Assembly (NCBI RefSeq): GCF_039596395.1
Contig: NZ_JBCNJT010000003.1
Location: 62,001-126,000, forward strand
DNA: 64,000 nt
Direction of reading: 5' to 3'
From: Fluviicola sp.
Lineage (GTDB): Bacteria; Bacteroidota; Bacteroidia; Flavobacteriales_D; Crocinitomicaceae
A program made the translations under genes and the position numbers. The notes under the pieces were generated by a model that was not told where the DNA came from, ran no database searches, and worked only from the letters and a program-made list of their open reading frames with translations. Below, piece after piece: positions 1-9,000 of the stretch (its first letter is position 1; every line of letters begins with the position of its first letter).

Positions 1-217
1 TTCCCAAATCGTGGTCCAGGGTCATCAATTGAGAACCCGATAACTTACTGGCTTCGTGCAAGCTGGAAAGCAGGATTTCCGGGAATTGAAAAGTGTGAGA
101 TGCATGGATTGTAAACTCCCAATTCTTGTCAGAAACCTTCGTATATGTTGCGTAAGTGACATCGACTCCATCCAGTGAAGTGCCTGACATTAAGCCGATT
201 ATTTTGAATGAATTCAT
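1..217 (-). CDS. anmK: Anhydro-N-acetylmuramic acid kinase, N-terminal part (runs off the left edge)
   Basis: Only the first 72 codons are in the window; the gene continues beyond base 1. The ATG is at 217-215 and the protein begins with a hydrophobic strand followed by the glycine-rich motif IGLMSGTSLDGVDV (residues 7-20), the N-terminal phosphate-binding signature of AnmK. The enzyme hydrates and phosphorylates 1,6-anhydro-MurNAc from recycled peptidoglycan to MurNAc-6-phosphate in the cytoplasm. It is divergent from the acyl-CoA dehydrogenase gene across a 70-bp spacer. The family call rests on this motif alone, but the motif is highly characteristic. Confidence 0.9.
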   Translation of the reverse strand, partial: MNSFKIIGLMSGTSLDGVDVTYATYTKVSDKNWEFTIHASHTFQFPEILLSSLHEASKLSGSQLMTLDHDLG

Positions 218-244
218 AAAAGACGAAAATTAAGTTTTTATCGG

Positions 245-252
245 TACATTTG
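245..252 (+). promoter_or_regulatory. Putative -7 promoter element of the acyl-CoA dehydrogenase gene
   Basis: TACATTTG matches the Bacteroidota -7 consensus TAnnTTTG and lies 35 nt before the ATG at 288. No convincing -33 TTG was found. Confidence 0.5.
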
Positions 253-287
253 TCTCCTGAACAAATATAAAATAAACTGCGATACAG

Positions 288-1430
288 ATGAATTTCGAAT
301 TGACAGAAGAACAAAAAGCAGTAAAAGAAGCTGCGCGTGATTTCGCTCAAAACGTTTTAAAACCTGGGGTAATAGATCGTGACAGAGATCAGAAATTTCC
401 CGTTGAAGAAATGAAACAACTTGGTGAACTAGGATTCTTAGGAATGATGGTTGATCCGAAATATGGAGGTGGAGGTATGGACACCATGTCCTACGTGTTG
501 GCAATGGAAGAAATTTCCAAAGTAGATGCATCCACTTCAGTTTGTATGTCAGTAAACAATTCCCTGGTTTGTTGGGGATTGGAAAAATTCGGTAACGAAG
601 AGCAAAAGGAGAAATTCCTGGTTCCACTTGCAAAAGGAGAGAAAATCGGAGCATTTTGTTTGTCTGAGCCTGAAGCTGGTTCTGATGCTACATCTCAGCG
701 TACAACAGCTGTTGATATGGGAGATTATTACCTGTTAAACGGAACGAAAAACTGGATCACGAACGGTTCAACGGCTTCTACTTACATCGTAATTGCTCAA
801 ACGAATCCTGAATTGGGTCACAGAGGGATCAATGCCCTGATCGTGGAAAGAGGGATGGAAGGTTTCATCGTCGGAGCGAAAGAAGATAAATTGGGAATCC
901 GCGGAAGTGATACGCATACTTTGTTGTTCAACGACGTAAAAGTTCCGAAAGCAAACCGTATCGGTGAGGATGGATTCGGTTTCAAATTCGCGATGAAAAC
1001 ACTTTCCGGAGGTCGTATCGGGATTGCTGCCCAGGCTTTGGGAATTGCTGCCGGAGCATTTGAATTGGCTTCTGCTTATTCCAAAGAACGTAAAGCGTTC
1101 GGAAAAGAGATCTACAAACACCAGGCAATTGCATTTAAGATCGCTGACATGGCTACGGAAATTGAAGCTGCACGTTTGTTGGTTTACCGCGCTGCTGCTG
1201 ATAAAGATGCAGGAAGAAACTTTGACCAGTCTTCTGCAATGGCGAAATTATATGCTTCCAAAGTAGCAATGGAACAAACAGTTGAGGCTGTTCAGATCCA
1301 CGGAGGTTACGGATACGTAAAAGAGTACCACGTTGAGCGTTTGATGCGTGATGCGAAGATTACTCAGATTTACGAAGGAACTTCTGAAGTACAAAAGATC
1401 GTTATTTCAAGAAATATTTTGGCTGATTAA
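288..1430 (+). CDS. Acyl-CoA dehydrogenase (short/branched-chain type)
   Basis: A 380-residue protein, the usual length for a mitochondrial-type short- or branched-chain acyl-CoA dehydrogenase. It catalyses FAD-dependent alpha,beta-oxidation of acyl-CoA thioesters, passing electrons to ETF, in fatty-acid or branched-chain amino-acid breakdown. The N-terminal helical domain is followed by the FAD/substrate-binding beta domain (FCLSEPEAGSDA near residue 125) and the C-terminal helical domain. Glu363 in IYEGTSEVQ is at the position of the catalytic base in SCAD-type enzymes. It starts at ATG 288 behind a TAnnTTTG promoter and ends in a rho-independent terminator. It stands alone, with no beta-oxidation partners nearby, so the natural acyl chain cannot be named. 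Confidence 0.92.
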   Translation: MNFELTEEQKAVKEAARDFAQNVLKPGVIDRDRDQKFPVEEMKQLGELGFLGMMVDPKYGGGGMDTMSYVLAMEEISKVDASTSVCMSVNNSLVCWGLEKFGNEEQKEKFLVPLAKGEKIGAFCLSEPEAGSDATSQRTTAVDMGDYYLLNGTKNWITNGSTASTYIVIAQTNPELGHRGINALIVERGMEGFIVGAKEDKLGIRGSDTHTLLFNDVKVPKANRIGEDGFGFKFAMKTLSGGRIGIAAQALGIAAGAFELASAYSKERKAFGKEIYKHQAIAFKIADMATEIEAARLLVYRAAADKDAGRNFDQSSAMAKLYASKVAMEQTVEAVQIHGGYGYVKEYHVERLMRDAKITQIYEGTSEVQKIVISRNILAD

Positions 1431-1450
1431 TAATCAATCATAAGAAATCA

Positions 1451-1479
1451 AAAGGGCGGAAATTCTCCGCCCTTTTTTT
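1451..1479. terminator. Bidirectional rho-independent terminator
   Basis: The stem GGGCGGA/TCCGCCC (1454-1460 with 1466-1472) has a 5-nt loop, is flanked by AAA and TTT that extend the stem, and is followed by a T-run at 1473-1479. It lies between the convergent acyl-CoA dehydrogenase and murF genes and could serve both. Confidence 0.88.
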
Positions 1480-1503
1480 GTGCCAATTATTTTAATGGTT
1501 GAT

Positions 1504-2787
1504 TTACAAATATGGTATCACCTTCTCCAGAGAAATTCCTCTCGATCCTTTTAAAAGAATCAACAGGTCTGAAGGTGGGTTTTGTGTGAAATGTTCGATC
1601 AACGGATCCGTTGATTTCAAAAAGATGGCATTCGGATGCATACCCTTGAACTTCAAAAATTCTTCTCCGATAAAAAATCCGCTCAGGCGCAGGTCGATGG
1701 TTTGCTGAATCACTTCTTCGTGAACCATCGGAGCATCGGCACCCATTTCGCGCATATCGCCCAATATGAAGATCTTCGCATGGTTGTCGATTTTCGCAAA
1801 GCTGGATAGGGCAGAGCGCATGCTGGTCGGATTGGCATTGTAACAATCTACGATCAAGGTGTTTTTATCCGTTTTAGTCACCTGAGAACGGTTGTTGGTA
1901 GGTTCGTACCCGGAAATCGCCTGGTTGCAGTTTTCAGGGCTGATCCCGAAGAACCGGCCGATCCGGATTGCTGCCAGGAAGTTGATGAAATTGTATTCTC
2001 CAACCAGGTTGGTTTGAATAGCCGGACTTTTATAATCCGGTTCGAACCATTCCATTTCCACCAAAGGAGTCAATCTCAGTAGTGAGCCTCCCAATTCCGA
2101 ATCATCGTTGTAGAAATGGTTCTGTGTTGTAGCCGGAAGTTTTCCGGTAATTGTTTCGTCTTGTTTATTTGCAAAAAGATGTCCTTTCGTTTGAGCCAGG
2201 AAATCGAATAATTCCGTTTTGGTTTTGATAACGCCCTCCAGAGATTTGAATCCTTCGAGGTGAGCTCTTCCGATATTGGTAATAATCCCATGGGTAGGCA
2301 AGGCAATTTCCACCAGTTCTTTGATATCCCCGGGTTTATTTGCTCCCATTTCGATAACAGCGATCTCGTGCGTTTCATTGAGCTGTAAAAGCGTTAAGGG
2401 CACTCCAATGTGATTGTTGAAATTTCCCTGCGTAAAATGAACGCGGTATTGGGTTGCCAAAACAGTTGATATAAGCTCTTTGGAAGTTGTTTTTCCATTG
2501 CTTCCGGTAATTCCGATTACAGGGATCTGAAATTGGTTCCTGTGATGTCTTGCCAGGTTTTGAAGGGCGAGCAGGACATCGTCTACCAGGACCGTTTTTC
2601 CTTCTGTGTGGTATTCCGGATTATCAACTACTGCTGCAATTGCTCCAAGCCTGATAGCTTCTTCTGCAAAGGTGTTCCCGTCGAAATTGGCTCCTTTCAA
2701 ACAAAAGAACAAACACCCTTTTTGGATTTTACGTGTGTCGGTTTCTACACCGGTACTGGATTTAAATAAGGTATAAAGTGTTTCCAT
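1504..2787 (-). CDS. murF: UDP-N-acetylmuramoyl-tripeptide--D-alanyl-D-alanine ligase MurF
   Basis: 427 residues, the normal MurF length. It ligates D-Ala-D-Ala to UDP-MurNAc-tripeptide, the last cytoplasmic step of the peptidoglycan stem peptide. The N-terminal domain carries the STGVETDTRKIQKGCLFF uridine-binding segment. The ATP loop is GITGSNGKTTSKE near residue 95, then come the Mur central-domain motif NFNNHIGVPLTLLQ and the C-terminal DCYNANPTSMRSAL segment. It lies just downstream of gldJ on the same strand, but a terminator sits between them, so co-transcription may be partial. The start at 2787 is the only sensible ATG. Confidence 0.95.
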   Translation of the reverse strand: METLYTLFKSSTGVETDTRKIQKGCLFFCLKGANFDGNTFAEEAIRLGAIAAVVDNPEYHTEGKTVLVDDVLLALQNLARHHRNQFQIPVIGITGSNGKTTSKELISTVLATQYRVHFTQGNFNNHIGVPLTLLQLNETHEIAVIEMGANKPGDIKELVEIALPTHGIITNIGRAHLEGFKSLEGVIKTKTELFDFLAQTKGHLFANKQDETITGKLPATTQNHFYNDDSELGGSLLRLTPLVEMEWFEPDYKSPAIQTNLVGEYNFINFLAAIRIGRFFGISPENCNQAISGYEPTNNRSQVTKTDKNTLIVDCYNANPTSMRSALSSFAKIDNHAKIFILGDMREMGADAPMVHEEVIQQTIDLRLSGFFIGEEFLKFKGMHPNAIFLKSTDPLIEHFTQNPPSDLLILLKGSRGISLEKVIPYL

Positions 2788-2796
2788 AATGCATAA

Positions 2797-2829
2797 AAAA
2801 CCCTGACGTTCTTTTGGAAGCCAGGGTTT
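2797..2829 (-). terminator. Terminator hairpin downstream of gldJ
   Basis: AAACCCTG (2798-2805) pairs with CAGGGTTT (2822-2829). On the minus strand the hairpin is followed by a T-rich run, in the orientation expected after gldJ and just before murF. Confidence 0.7.
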
Positions 2830-2846
2830 CTGATAATCAATAACTA

Positions 2847-4880
2847 TTATTTTTTCTTTTGTTTCTTTTTACCGTAGTTGTGACCAACCGGGCTTCCTAC
2901 ACGATCCATCGCACAACGGAATCCGATAGTACAAGTTGACTGAGCTTCGTCAAGGAATCTTCTTGATCCTGCGTTCAACCAGTATGCACGATCTCTCCAG
3001 GAACCACCTTTGTAAACTCTTGATTTATCAGAGATCAAAGTTGTTGGCCAGGAAGTTCTGTCTTCCGGTTTGATTGGCGTACCATTCAAATCGTAAGTCT
3101 CGTATTCGTTCTGGTACATGATCAGGTGCGGATCACGAGTTGCTTCGTTGATACCGTTTTTGCGATCATCGTTGTCGTAGTAAATAGAGCTTTCGATATC
3201 ACCGTCCAAATAATCGATGTAGTCATCTTTACGGTAGTTCAAACGTCCGATATTTTCTTCTTCCGTTACATTTCTGTACTTCAGTTTACCCGGAGTACCG
3301 ATAATGAACTGGTTGAATCCTTCACGCAACATCGGGATGATTTCGAATGAATATTCTTCATCTCTACCTTGTCTTGTTCTTTCAGCGAAGATTCCTTCAA
3401 AGATCTCATCCTGAACGATAGAAGAAGCTTCGATATCGTATTTCTCGTTCTTATCCTGGATCGCTCTGTCTAAGACCGCATTGATTTCTGCGATCAAAGC
3501 TAATTCGATTGAATCCTTTTTCTTTCCGTGAGAAACGTAGTATGGATCAGGAGCTGCTCCGCGTTTTGTACGGTATTCAGCTTTGTTGTGCATTTGCGTA
3601 CCTCCAGGGATGATAGAATCGTTCGGATCGTGGTTTGCTGCAGATACACGCTGGTAACGTACACGTTCGAATGCATTCAGGTATTCTTTCATACCGTGAA
3701 CATCATACATTACCTGCTGATCTTTTTGCTCAACCGCTCCATCGTTGTTCAATACTTTCGTTTGGAATACGTTTCCACGGAAAGGACGGAACTCATCGAA
3801 ATCTTCCGAAGACAACGGACGGTAAACATCCATTACCCACTCTGAAACGTTACCGGCCATGTGGTATAAACCATAGTCATTCGGCCAGAAAGATTCAACC
3901 GGAGCAGTTACGTCAGCCCCATCGTTCAAACGACCTGCAACCCCCATGTAATCCCCTTTTCCTCTTACGAAGTTAGCTCGGATAGCACCTGTGAATTCTT
4001 TATTGTCCTGACGAACGAAGTGACCGTTCCAAGGGTATTGACGACGCTCTGTGATTACTTCAGTACCTTCTGAAAGGTTCCCGATCAATCCGATTGCTGC
4101 ATATTCCCATTCAGCTTCAGTTGGGAGACGGTATCTCGGAAGAAGGATTCCATCTTCCAAACGTACGATACGCTCGCCTAATTTTTTACCATCTCTGTGA
4201 GTTGGATCTGTATCTTTTAATTTTCTTCCTCCAAGCTCTTCGTCCTGCTCAAACTGACCTACCAAATAAGCATCCGTGTTGAATGTTTCCGCATCTGCTG
4301 CATCGATATCCCATCCAAGAACTCCTTCGCGGATCAAAATATACTCATTCACACGGTCTGTACGCCATTTACAGAAGTCTGTTGCCTGCAACCAGGAAAC
4401 ACCAACTACCGGGTAATCTCTGTAGGCAGGGTGACGTAAGTAGTAATCTACATACTTATCCATGAATGCCAGAGGGCTTCTCCATGCAAGTGTATCCGGC
4501 AAAGCGTTGCGGTACACCATGTTGTACTTCTCGTAAGATCTTTTAATCCAGTACAAATATTCCAGCCAGTGGAAATTTGTTACTTCTGTCTGATCCATGT
4601 AGAAGGAAGAAACGGTAACACGGGCAGGACGGTTGTTATAGTCGAACATAACATCTTGTTCAACCATACCCATCGTAAATGTACCACCTTCAACGAGGAT
4701 TAATCCGGGACCAGTTTCCTGATCTACAAACGGAACTTTTTGAAAGCCTCCATGTTGTACATTGTTGTAGTCCCATCCTGTTGATGAGGAGGAATCTCGA
4801 CTACACGAAGCTATTGCAACACCTGCAACCGCTAAGATAAATAAACGCAACATTTTCATATGCTTGGTTTGTTTTTTCAT
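2847..4880 (-). CDS. gldJ: Gliding motility / type IX secretion lipoprotein GldJ
   Basis: A 677-residue lipoprotein of the formylglycine-generating-enzyme fold. The signal peptide ends in a lipobox (VAIASC), followed by STGWDYNN, typical of GldJ. FGE-like motifs are GGTFTMGMV, YPVVGVSW, YRLPTEAEWEYAA and, at the end, KGGSWRDRAYW and GFRCAMDR. GldJ is needed for gliding and for stability of the T9SS ring protein GldK in Flavobacterium johnsoniae. About 270 residues separate GNVSEWVMDVY from KGGSW, far more than in ordinary FGE proteins, and the protein is longer than the roughly 560-residue F. johnsoniae GldJ. It ends in a Lys-rich tail. I place the start at ATG 4880; the upstream TTG at 4895 overlaps the promoter box. 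Confidence 0.88.
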   Translation of the reverse strand: MKKQTKHMKMLRLFILAVAGVAIASCSRDSSSSTGWDYNNVQHGGFQKVPFVDQETGPGLILVEGGTFTMGMVEQDVMFDYNNRPARVTVSSFYMDQTEVTNFHWLEYLYWIKRSYEKYNMVYRNALPDTLAWRSPLAFMDKYVDYYLRHPAYRDYPVVGVSWLQATDFCKWRTDRVNEYILIREGVLGWDIDAADAETFNTDAYLVGQFEQDEELGGRKLKDTDPTHRDGKKLGERIVRLEDGILLPRYRLPTEAEWEYAAIGLIGNLSEGTEVITERRQYPWNGHFVRQDNKEFTGAIRANFVRGKGDYMGVAGRLNDGADVTAPVESFWPNDYGLYHMAGNVSEWVMDVYRPLSSEDFDEFRPFRGNVFQTKVLNNDGAVEQKDQQVMYDVHGMKEYLNAFERVRYQRVSAANHDPNDSIIPGGTQMHNKAEYRTKRGAAPDPYYVSHGKKKDSIELALIAEINAVLDRAIQDKNEKYDIEASSIVQDEIFEGIFAERTRQGRDEEYSFEIIPMLREGFNQFIIGTPGKLKYRNVTEEENIGRLNYRKDDYIDYLDGDIESSIYYDNDDRKNGINEATRDPHLIMYQNEYETYDLNGTPIKPEDRTSWPTTLISDKSRVYKGGSWRDRAYWLNAGSRRFLDEAQSTCTIGFRCAMDRVGSPVGHNYGKKKQKKK

Positions 4881-4892
4881 TTTTTGGGACAC

Positions 4893-4900
4893 CAAAGTTA
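4893..4900 (-). promoter_or_regulatory. Putative -7 promoter element of gldJ
   Basis: On the minus strand this reads TAACTTTG, a match to TAnnTTTG, 12 nt before the ATG at 4880. It overlaps the alternative TTG start at 4895, which argues against that start. Confidence 0.55.
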
Positions 4901-4941
4901 AGTTTATAAACGGATTATCAACAAAAGGTTACAAAAAATAT

Positions 4942-5907
4942 TTAGAATGACGGACAAGAGATTGTTTTGAATGTTTTCACCGGACCTTTACACTTGGTAT
5001 AGATTCCTAATGAAACTTCGTGCGAACCACCTGAAACGCCATTGTTTAATCGTGAAACGGTAACGTCATAGCTGTAGCCGATCTTGAAAGAAGGAGTTGT
5101 TACACCGATCGTAAGGATGAACGCGTCTCTGTTTCTGAACCATGCTCCCGCATTGAATGCACCATACTTGATATACGTACCGATGTTGATTTCCTGGAAA
5201 CCTTGCTGGTACTGGTATATGATGTTGGGCATAATGGAGGTTGTGTTGTTGTATTTTGATTTTCCTCCCAATGGAATTTCAGCTCCCATGTGTCCTGTGA
5301 AGCGCATAGGCATCGGTGAGTTACCAATGATTACGGACTCATTCGGCATGTTTAAGTGGTGAACCGCTCCTCCGAAGAAGAAATGTTTTGAATATCCTAC
5401 GAAACCTGCGGAAGCATCAAAGAACCCTCTTGAACCTCCACGTTTTAAATCTCCTGTCTGGTAAATGAATCCTCTTCGCGGGTCGATCATATCCCCGAAA
5501 GTCAGTTTATCCCAATCCAGGAATTTTTGGTACCAGGCAGCGCGGGCTCCGAAAAGCATGGCGAATTTTCGATTTACCTTTAAGTGGTAAGAGTAAATCA
5601 AGCCTAACATAGATGTGTTAATCGTACCCTGACCTTGCATGTCATGAGTAGCCAGGACTCCGATCCCTCCTGAAATGTTTTTGAAGTACTGGTCATAGGA
5701 TGCGCTGTAAGTCACATAGTTCCCAGAAAGACTGGGCCATTCGTTCCGATAATTCATCGCAAAACGAGCACATCCATGAGATCCGGCAAAAGCAGGGTTC
5801 AGGTACAAAGGGTTCGCGTAAAACTGCGTAAAAGTTGGATCTTGCGCATACAACTGGCACGCGCCAAAAAAGCATCCAACAAACGCTAATAGTTTAATAT
5901 TTCTCAT
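4942..5907 (-). CDS. PorP/SprF family type IX secretion outer-membrane protein
   Basis: 321 residues with a signal peptide ending near ACQLYAQ. The family signature QDPTFTQFYANPLYLNPAFAG follows directly, then beta-barrel strands to the C-terminus. PorP/SprF-like proteins are outer-membrane partners of T9SS, and SprF is needed for export of the adhesin SprB. The gene is 61 bp upstream of gldJ on the same strand and divergent from porU, so it sits in the T9SS locus. No giant adhesin gene lies beside it. Which paralogue it is (PorP proper or SprF-like) cannot be settled from the sequence. Confidence 0.9.
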   Translation of the reverse strand: MRNIKLLAFVGCFFGACQLYAQDPTFTQFYANPLYLNPAFAGSHGCARFAMNYRNEWPSLSGNYVTYSASYDQYFKNISGGIGVLATHDMQGQGTINTSMLGLIYSYHLKVNRKFAMLFGARAAWYQKFLDWDKLTFGDMIDPRRGFIYQTGDLKRGGSRGFFDASAGFVGYSKHFFFGGAVHHLNMPNESVIIGNSPMPMRFTGHMGAEIPLGGKSKYNNTTSIMPNIIYQYQQGFQEINIGTYIKYGAFNAGAWFRNRDAFILTIGVTTPSFKIGYSYDVTVSRLNNGVSGGSHEVSLGIYTKCKGPVKTFKTISCPSF

Positions 5908-6021
5908 TCGGTTAAGAATATTTTTTCAAGCTAATTGTAGCATTGGTTCGCCAATGTTACGAAAAAAAAATACAATGGTTACAACTAAATCGCCGAAACA
6001 CAAAAATAAAAAAAGAATTCA

Positions 6022-6029
6022 TACGTTTG
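6022..6029 (+). promoter_or_regulatory. Putative -7 promoter element of porU
   Basis: TACGTTTG matches TAnnTTTG. It ends 34 nt before ATG 6064 and only 1 nt before the in-frame TTG at 6031, so it favours ATG 6064 as the start of porU. Confidence 0.55.
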
Positions 6030-6063
6030 ATTGAACATTCATCTAGTTTTCGAATTTTGTGCT

Positions 6064-9000
6064 ATGAAAAACGACAAAACACAAGCAAGTTACATTTTTA
6101 ACAATTATTACAAACTCCTTATTTTACTTTTACTTGGTCATTCATCTGTCGCTCAGGATGTTCCTGTGGAAATCCAATGGCAGCAACCGAAAGAATTGAT
6201 GATTAATGGTGTTCAAATGATGGTTCCGTTCATTTCCGGAGGGGATTTTGAAAACCAACTTCCGATGCACTCCTTTCAGCAAAAGTTTAAATCCGGTAAT
6301 TACCAGGTACTTGTGCTGGATATTCAAACCGAAGCAGTGAGCTCTTACGAGACCAATTACCTGAATACCATCAAAGACCTTGTTCCGGTATCTGCACAGA
6401 TCGAAGCAAAGGTTTCCCGGGCACGAAACGAACAATTCCTGTTCTCCAAATGTATTCCCTATATCAAAACAGCTTCCGGATATCAGAAAATTACCGCCTA
6501 TAAATTGCGAACAATTGCTGCCGGACCCGTTTCGAATTCAAATTATTTGAAAAGTTATGCATCCAATTCGGTACTTAACAGTGGGCTCTGGTACAAAATT
6601 TCCGTTCCGAATGACGGGATTTACCAATTGGATAAAGCATTTTTCAAAAGCATGGGAGTGGACGTGGATAACCTCGATCCGAATACCGTCAACTTATACG
6701 GAAATGCAGACGGGATCCTTTCCGAACTGAATAGTGACCCGTACCGCGACGATTTGAAAAAGAATTCCATCCAGTTTGTGGGAAATACCGATACTGCTTT
6801 TGCGGATGACGAATATTTTGTGTTCTTCGGCGCAGGACCCAATCGCTGGGATCGCGGCTCGGGAACGAATTACGACCGCAAAATGCATATTTACAGCGCG
6901 GTAAATACTTATTTCATTCACATTGATGCAGCAGATGCTCCGCTTCGCATTCAAAACCTGCCGCAATCACCTCTTCCTTCCACACAGACCGTTAACTCCT
7001 ATACGTTTTATGATATTCACGAGAATGAACTGGTGAACCTGGTTCAGGGAGGTCAGCGCTGGTACGGAGAGCAATTCGATGCAAACCTCACGCAGTCCTT
7101 TAAGTTCAATATCCCGAATCTGGATGGAGCAACGCCTGTTCAGGTGACTTATGCAACGGCATCCAATGCGAGTTCGGGAGGAAACAGCTTCCAGGTAACT
7201 TACAACGGTTCACAGGTCGACAACCTGCCTCTGTATTCTGCCGGTTCGGATTATATGCGTACGCCGGGAAGTTTTACATTCAATGCTTCTTCCTCTCCGG
7301 AACTCGTTCTCACGTTGAACCGGGTGAATGCATCCGTAAGAGCATATCTGGATTATATCCAGCTGGTGGGAAGAAGAAGCCTGGTGTTTTTCGGAAATTC
7401 GATGCTCTTCCGGGATTTGAATTCCGTGGGTGTCGGAAATGTGAGCCTGTTCACTGTTTCCGGGGTGAATGCTGCACATAAAGTGTGGGATGTGACTTCA
7501 AAAACAAATCCCCGATTGATTGAAGGAACGCTGGCCGGAAATATTTTTTCATTCAAACAAGCTACGGATACTTTGAGAGAATTTTTGGTTTTTAATGAAA
7601 ACAGTTATTCCCAACCAACGTTTATCAAGCAGGTGGATAACCAGGATTTACATGCTCTGGGCCAGTTTGATTACATCATTGTAAGCCCGAAACAATTTAT
7701 GAACCAGGCGAATCGTCTGGGAGATTTGCACCAGGCAAATGGTTTGTCAACGCTTGTGGTAGATGTAGAAACTGTTTACAATGAGTTTTCTTCCGGGAAT
7801 CAGGATGCAACAGCCATCCGCCGGTTTGTGAAAATGTTTTACGAACGTGCAGGAGGGAACGCGGCTTTGCAGCCAAAATACCTGTGCTTGTTCGGCGATG
7901 TAACATATGATCCGAAAAACCGCGTGGCAGGAAATAACTATATGATCCCGACTTATGAATACCTGAATTCCGAAAATCACATTTCTGCTTTGGTAACAGA
8001 CGATTATTTCGGATTTATGGACAACAATGAGTCTATCAGCGGTACGGATTTGATGGATCTTGGTGTGGGACGTTTGTTGATTTCCAATGCCACACATGCA
8101 CAGACGCAGGTCGACAAGATCGAGCATTACATGAAAAACGGGATCAATTCACCGATTGTTTCCAATGATCCGAACAGTTGTTGTATCGGGGAGGCGGCAA
8201 ATATGTTCGGAGACTGGAGACAAGTTTATACGAATATTACGGATGATGAGGAAAGCGGAACATTTGTTACCACGGATGCAGAACCGGCGTTCCAGCAAGT
8301 TCAGTCGGAATCCAATGAAATGAATTGCGAGAAGATCTATTCGGATGCATATACACAGGTTTCTACAACGGGCGGACACCGTTATCCGGATGTGCTGAAT
8401 GCCATTACGGACCGTGTTGAAAGAGGAAGTTTGATTACTAATTATATTGGCCACGGAGGAGAAGTCGGTGCAGCAGAAGAACGGATTATTACCATTCCGC
8501 AGGCAAATTCCTGGACAAACCTGAACCGTATGGGCTTATTCGTGACTTCAACCTGTGAGTTTACGAAATTCGATGATCCTTCGAGAGAGTCTATCGGGGA
8601 ATTGATTTCCCTGAACCCGAAAGGAGGGTGTATCGCATTGATGACAACTACCAGATCGGTTTACATTTCAATCAATACCGTAGTGGTGGCAAGCTTTTTC
8701 TCACACGTGTTGGAGCGCGACGCCAATTTCGATGCACTGACATTCGGTGAGATCATGCGCCGCACGAAAAATACTTCCGGAGGACAGGATAACAGAAGAT
8801 GTTTCAACCTGATCGGGGATCCGGCCTTGAAAATCTGCCTTCCGAAATGGCGAATCGTGACGGATTCGATCAATCACGTCTCTGTTTCAAACGGAGCCGA
8901 CACAGTTCGTGCACTGACGAAAATGCATGTCGTAGGACATTTGGAAGATTACGGTGGAAATAAACTGACAGCCTTCAACGGGATTTTAGCTCCGACCATT

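Noticed and set aside
2847-4880. GldJ as a true sulfatase-modifying (formylglycine-generating) enzyme
   Set aside because: The lipoprotein signal, STGWDYNN start, large insertion and T9SS context identify GldJ; there is no sulfatase gene near it.
6031-6063. Longer porU starting at TTG 6031
   Set aside because: The extra residues precede the signal peptide and the TTG is 1 nt after a -7 promoter box, so it would hardly be transcribed.
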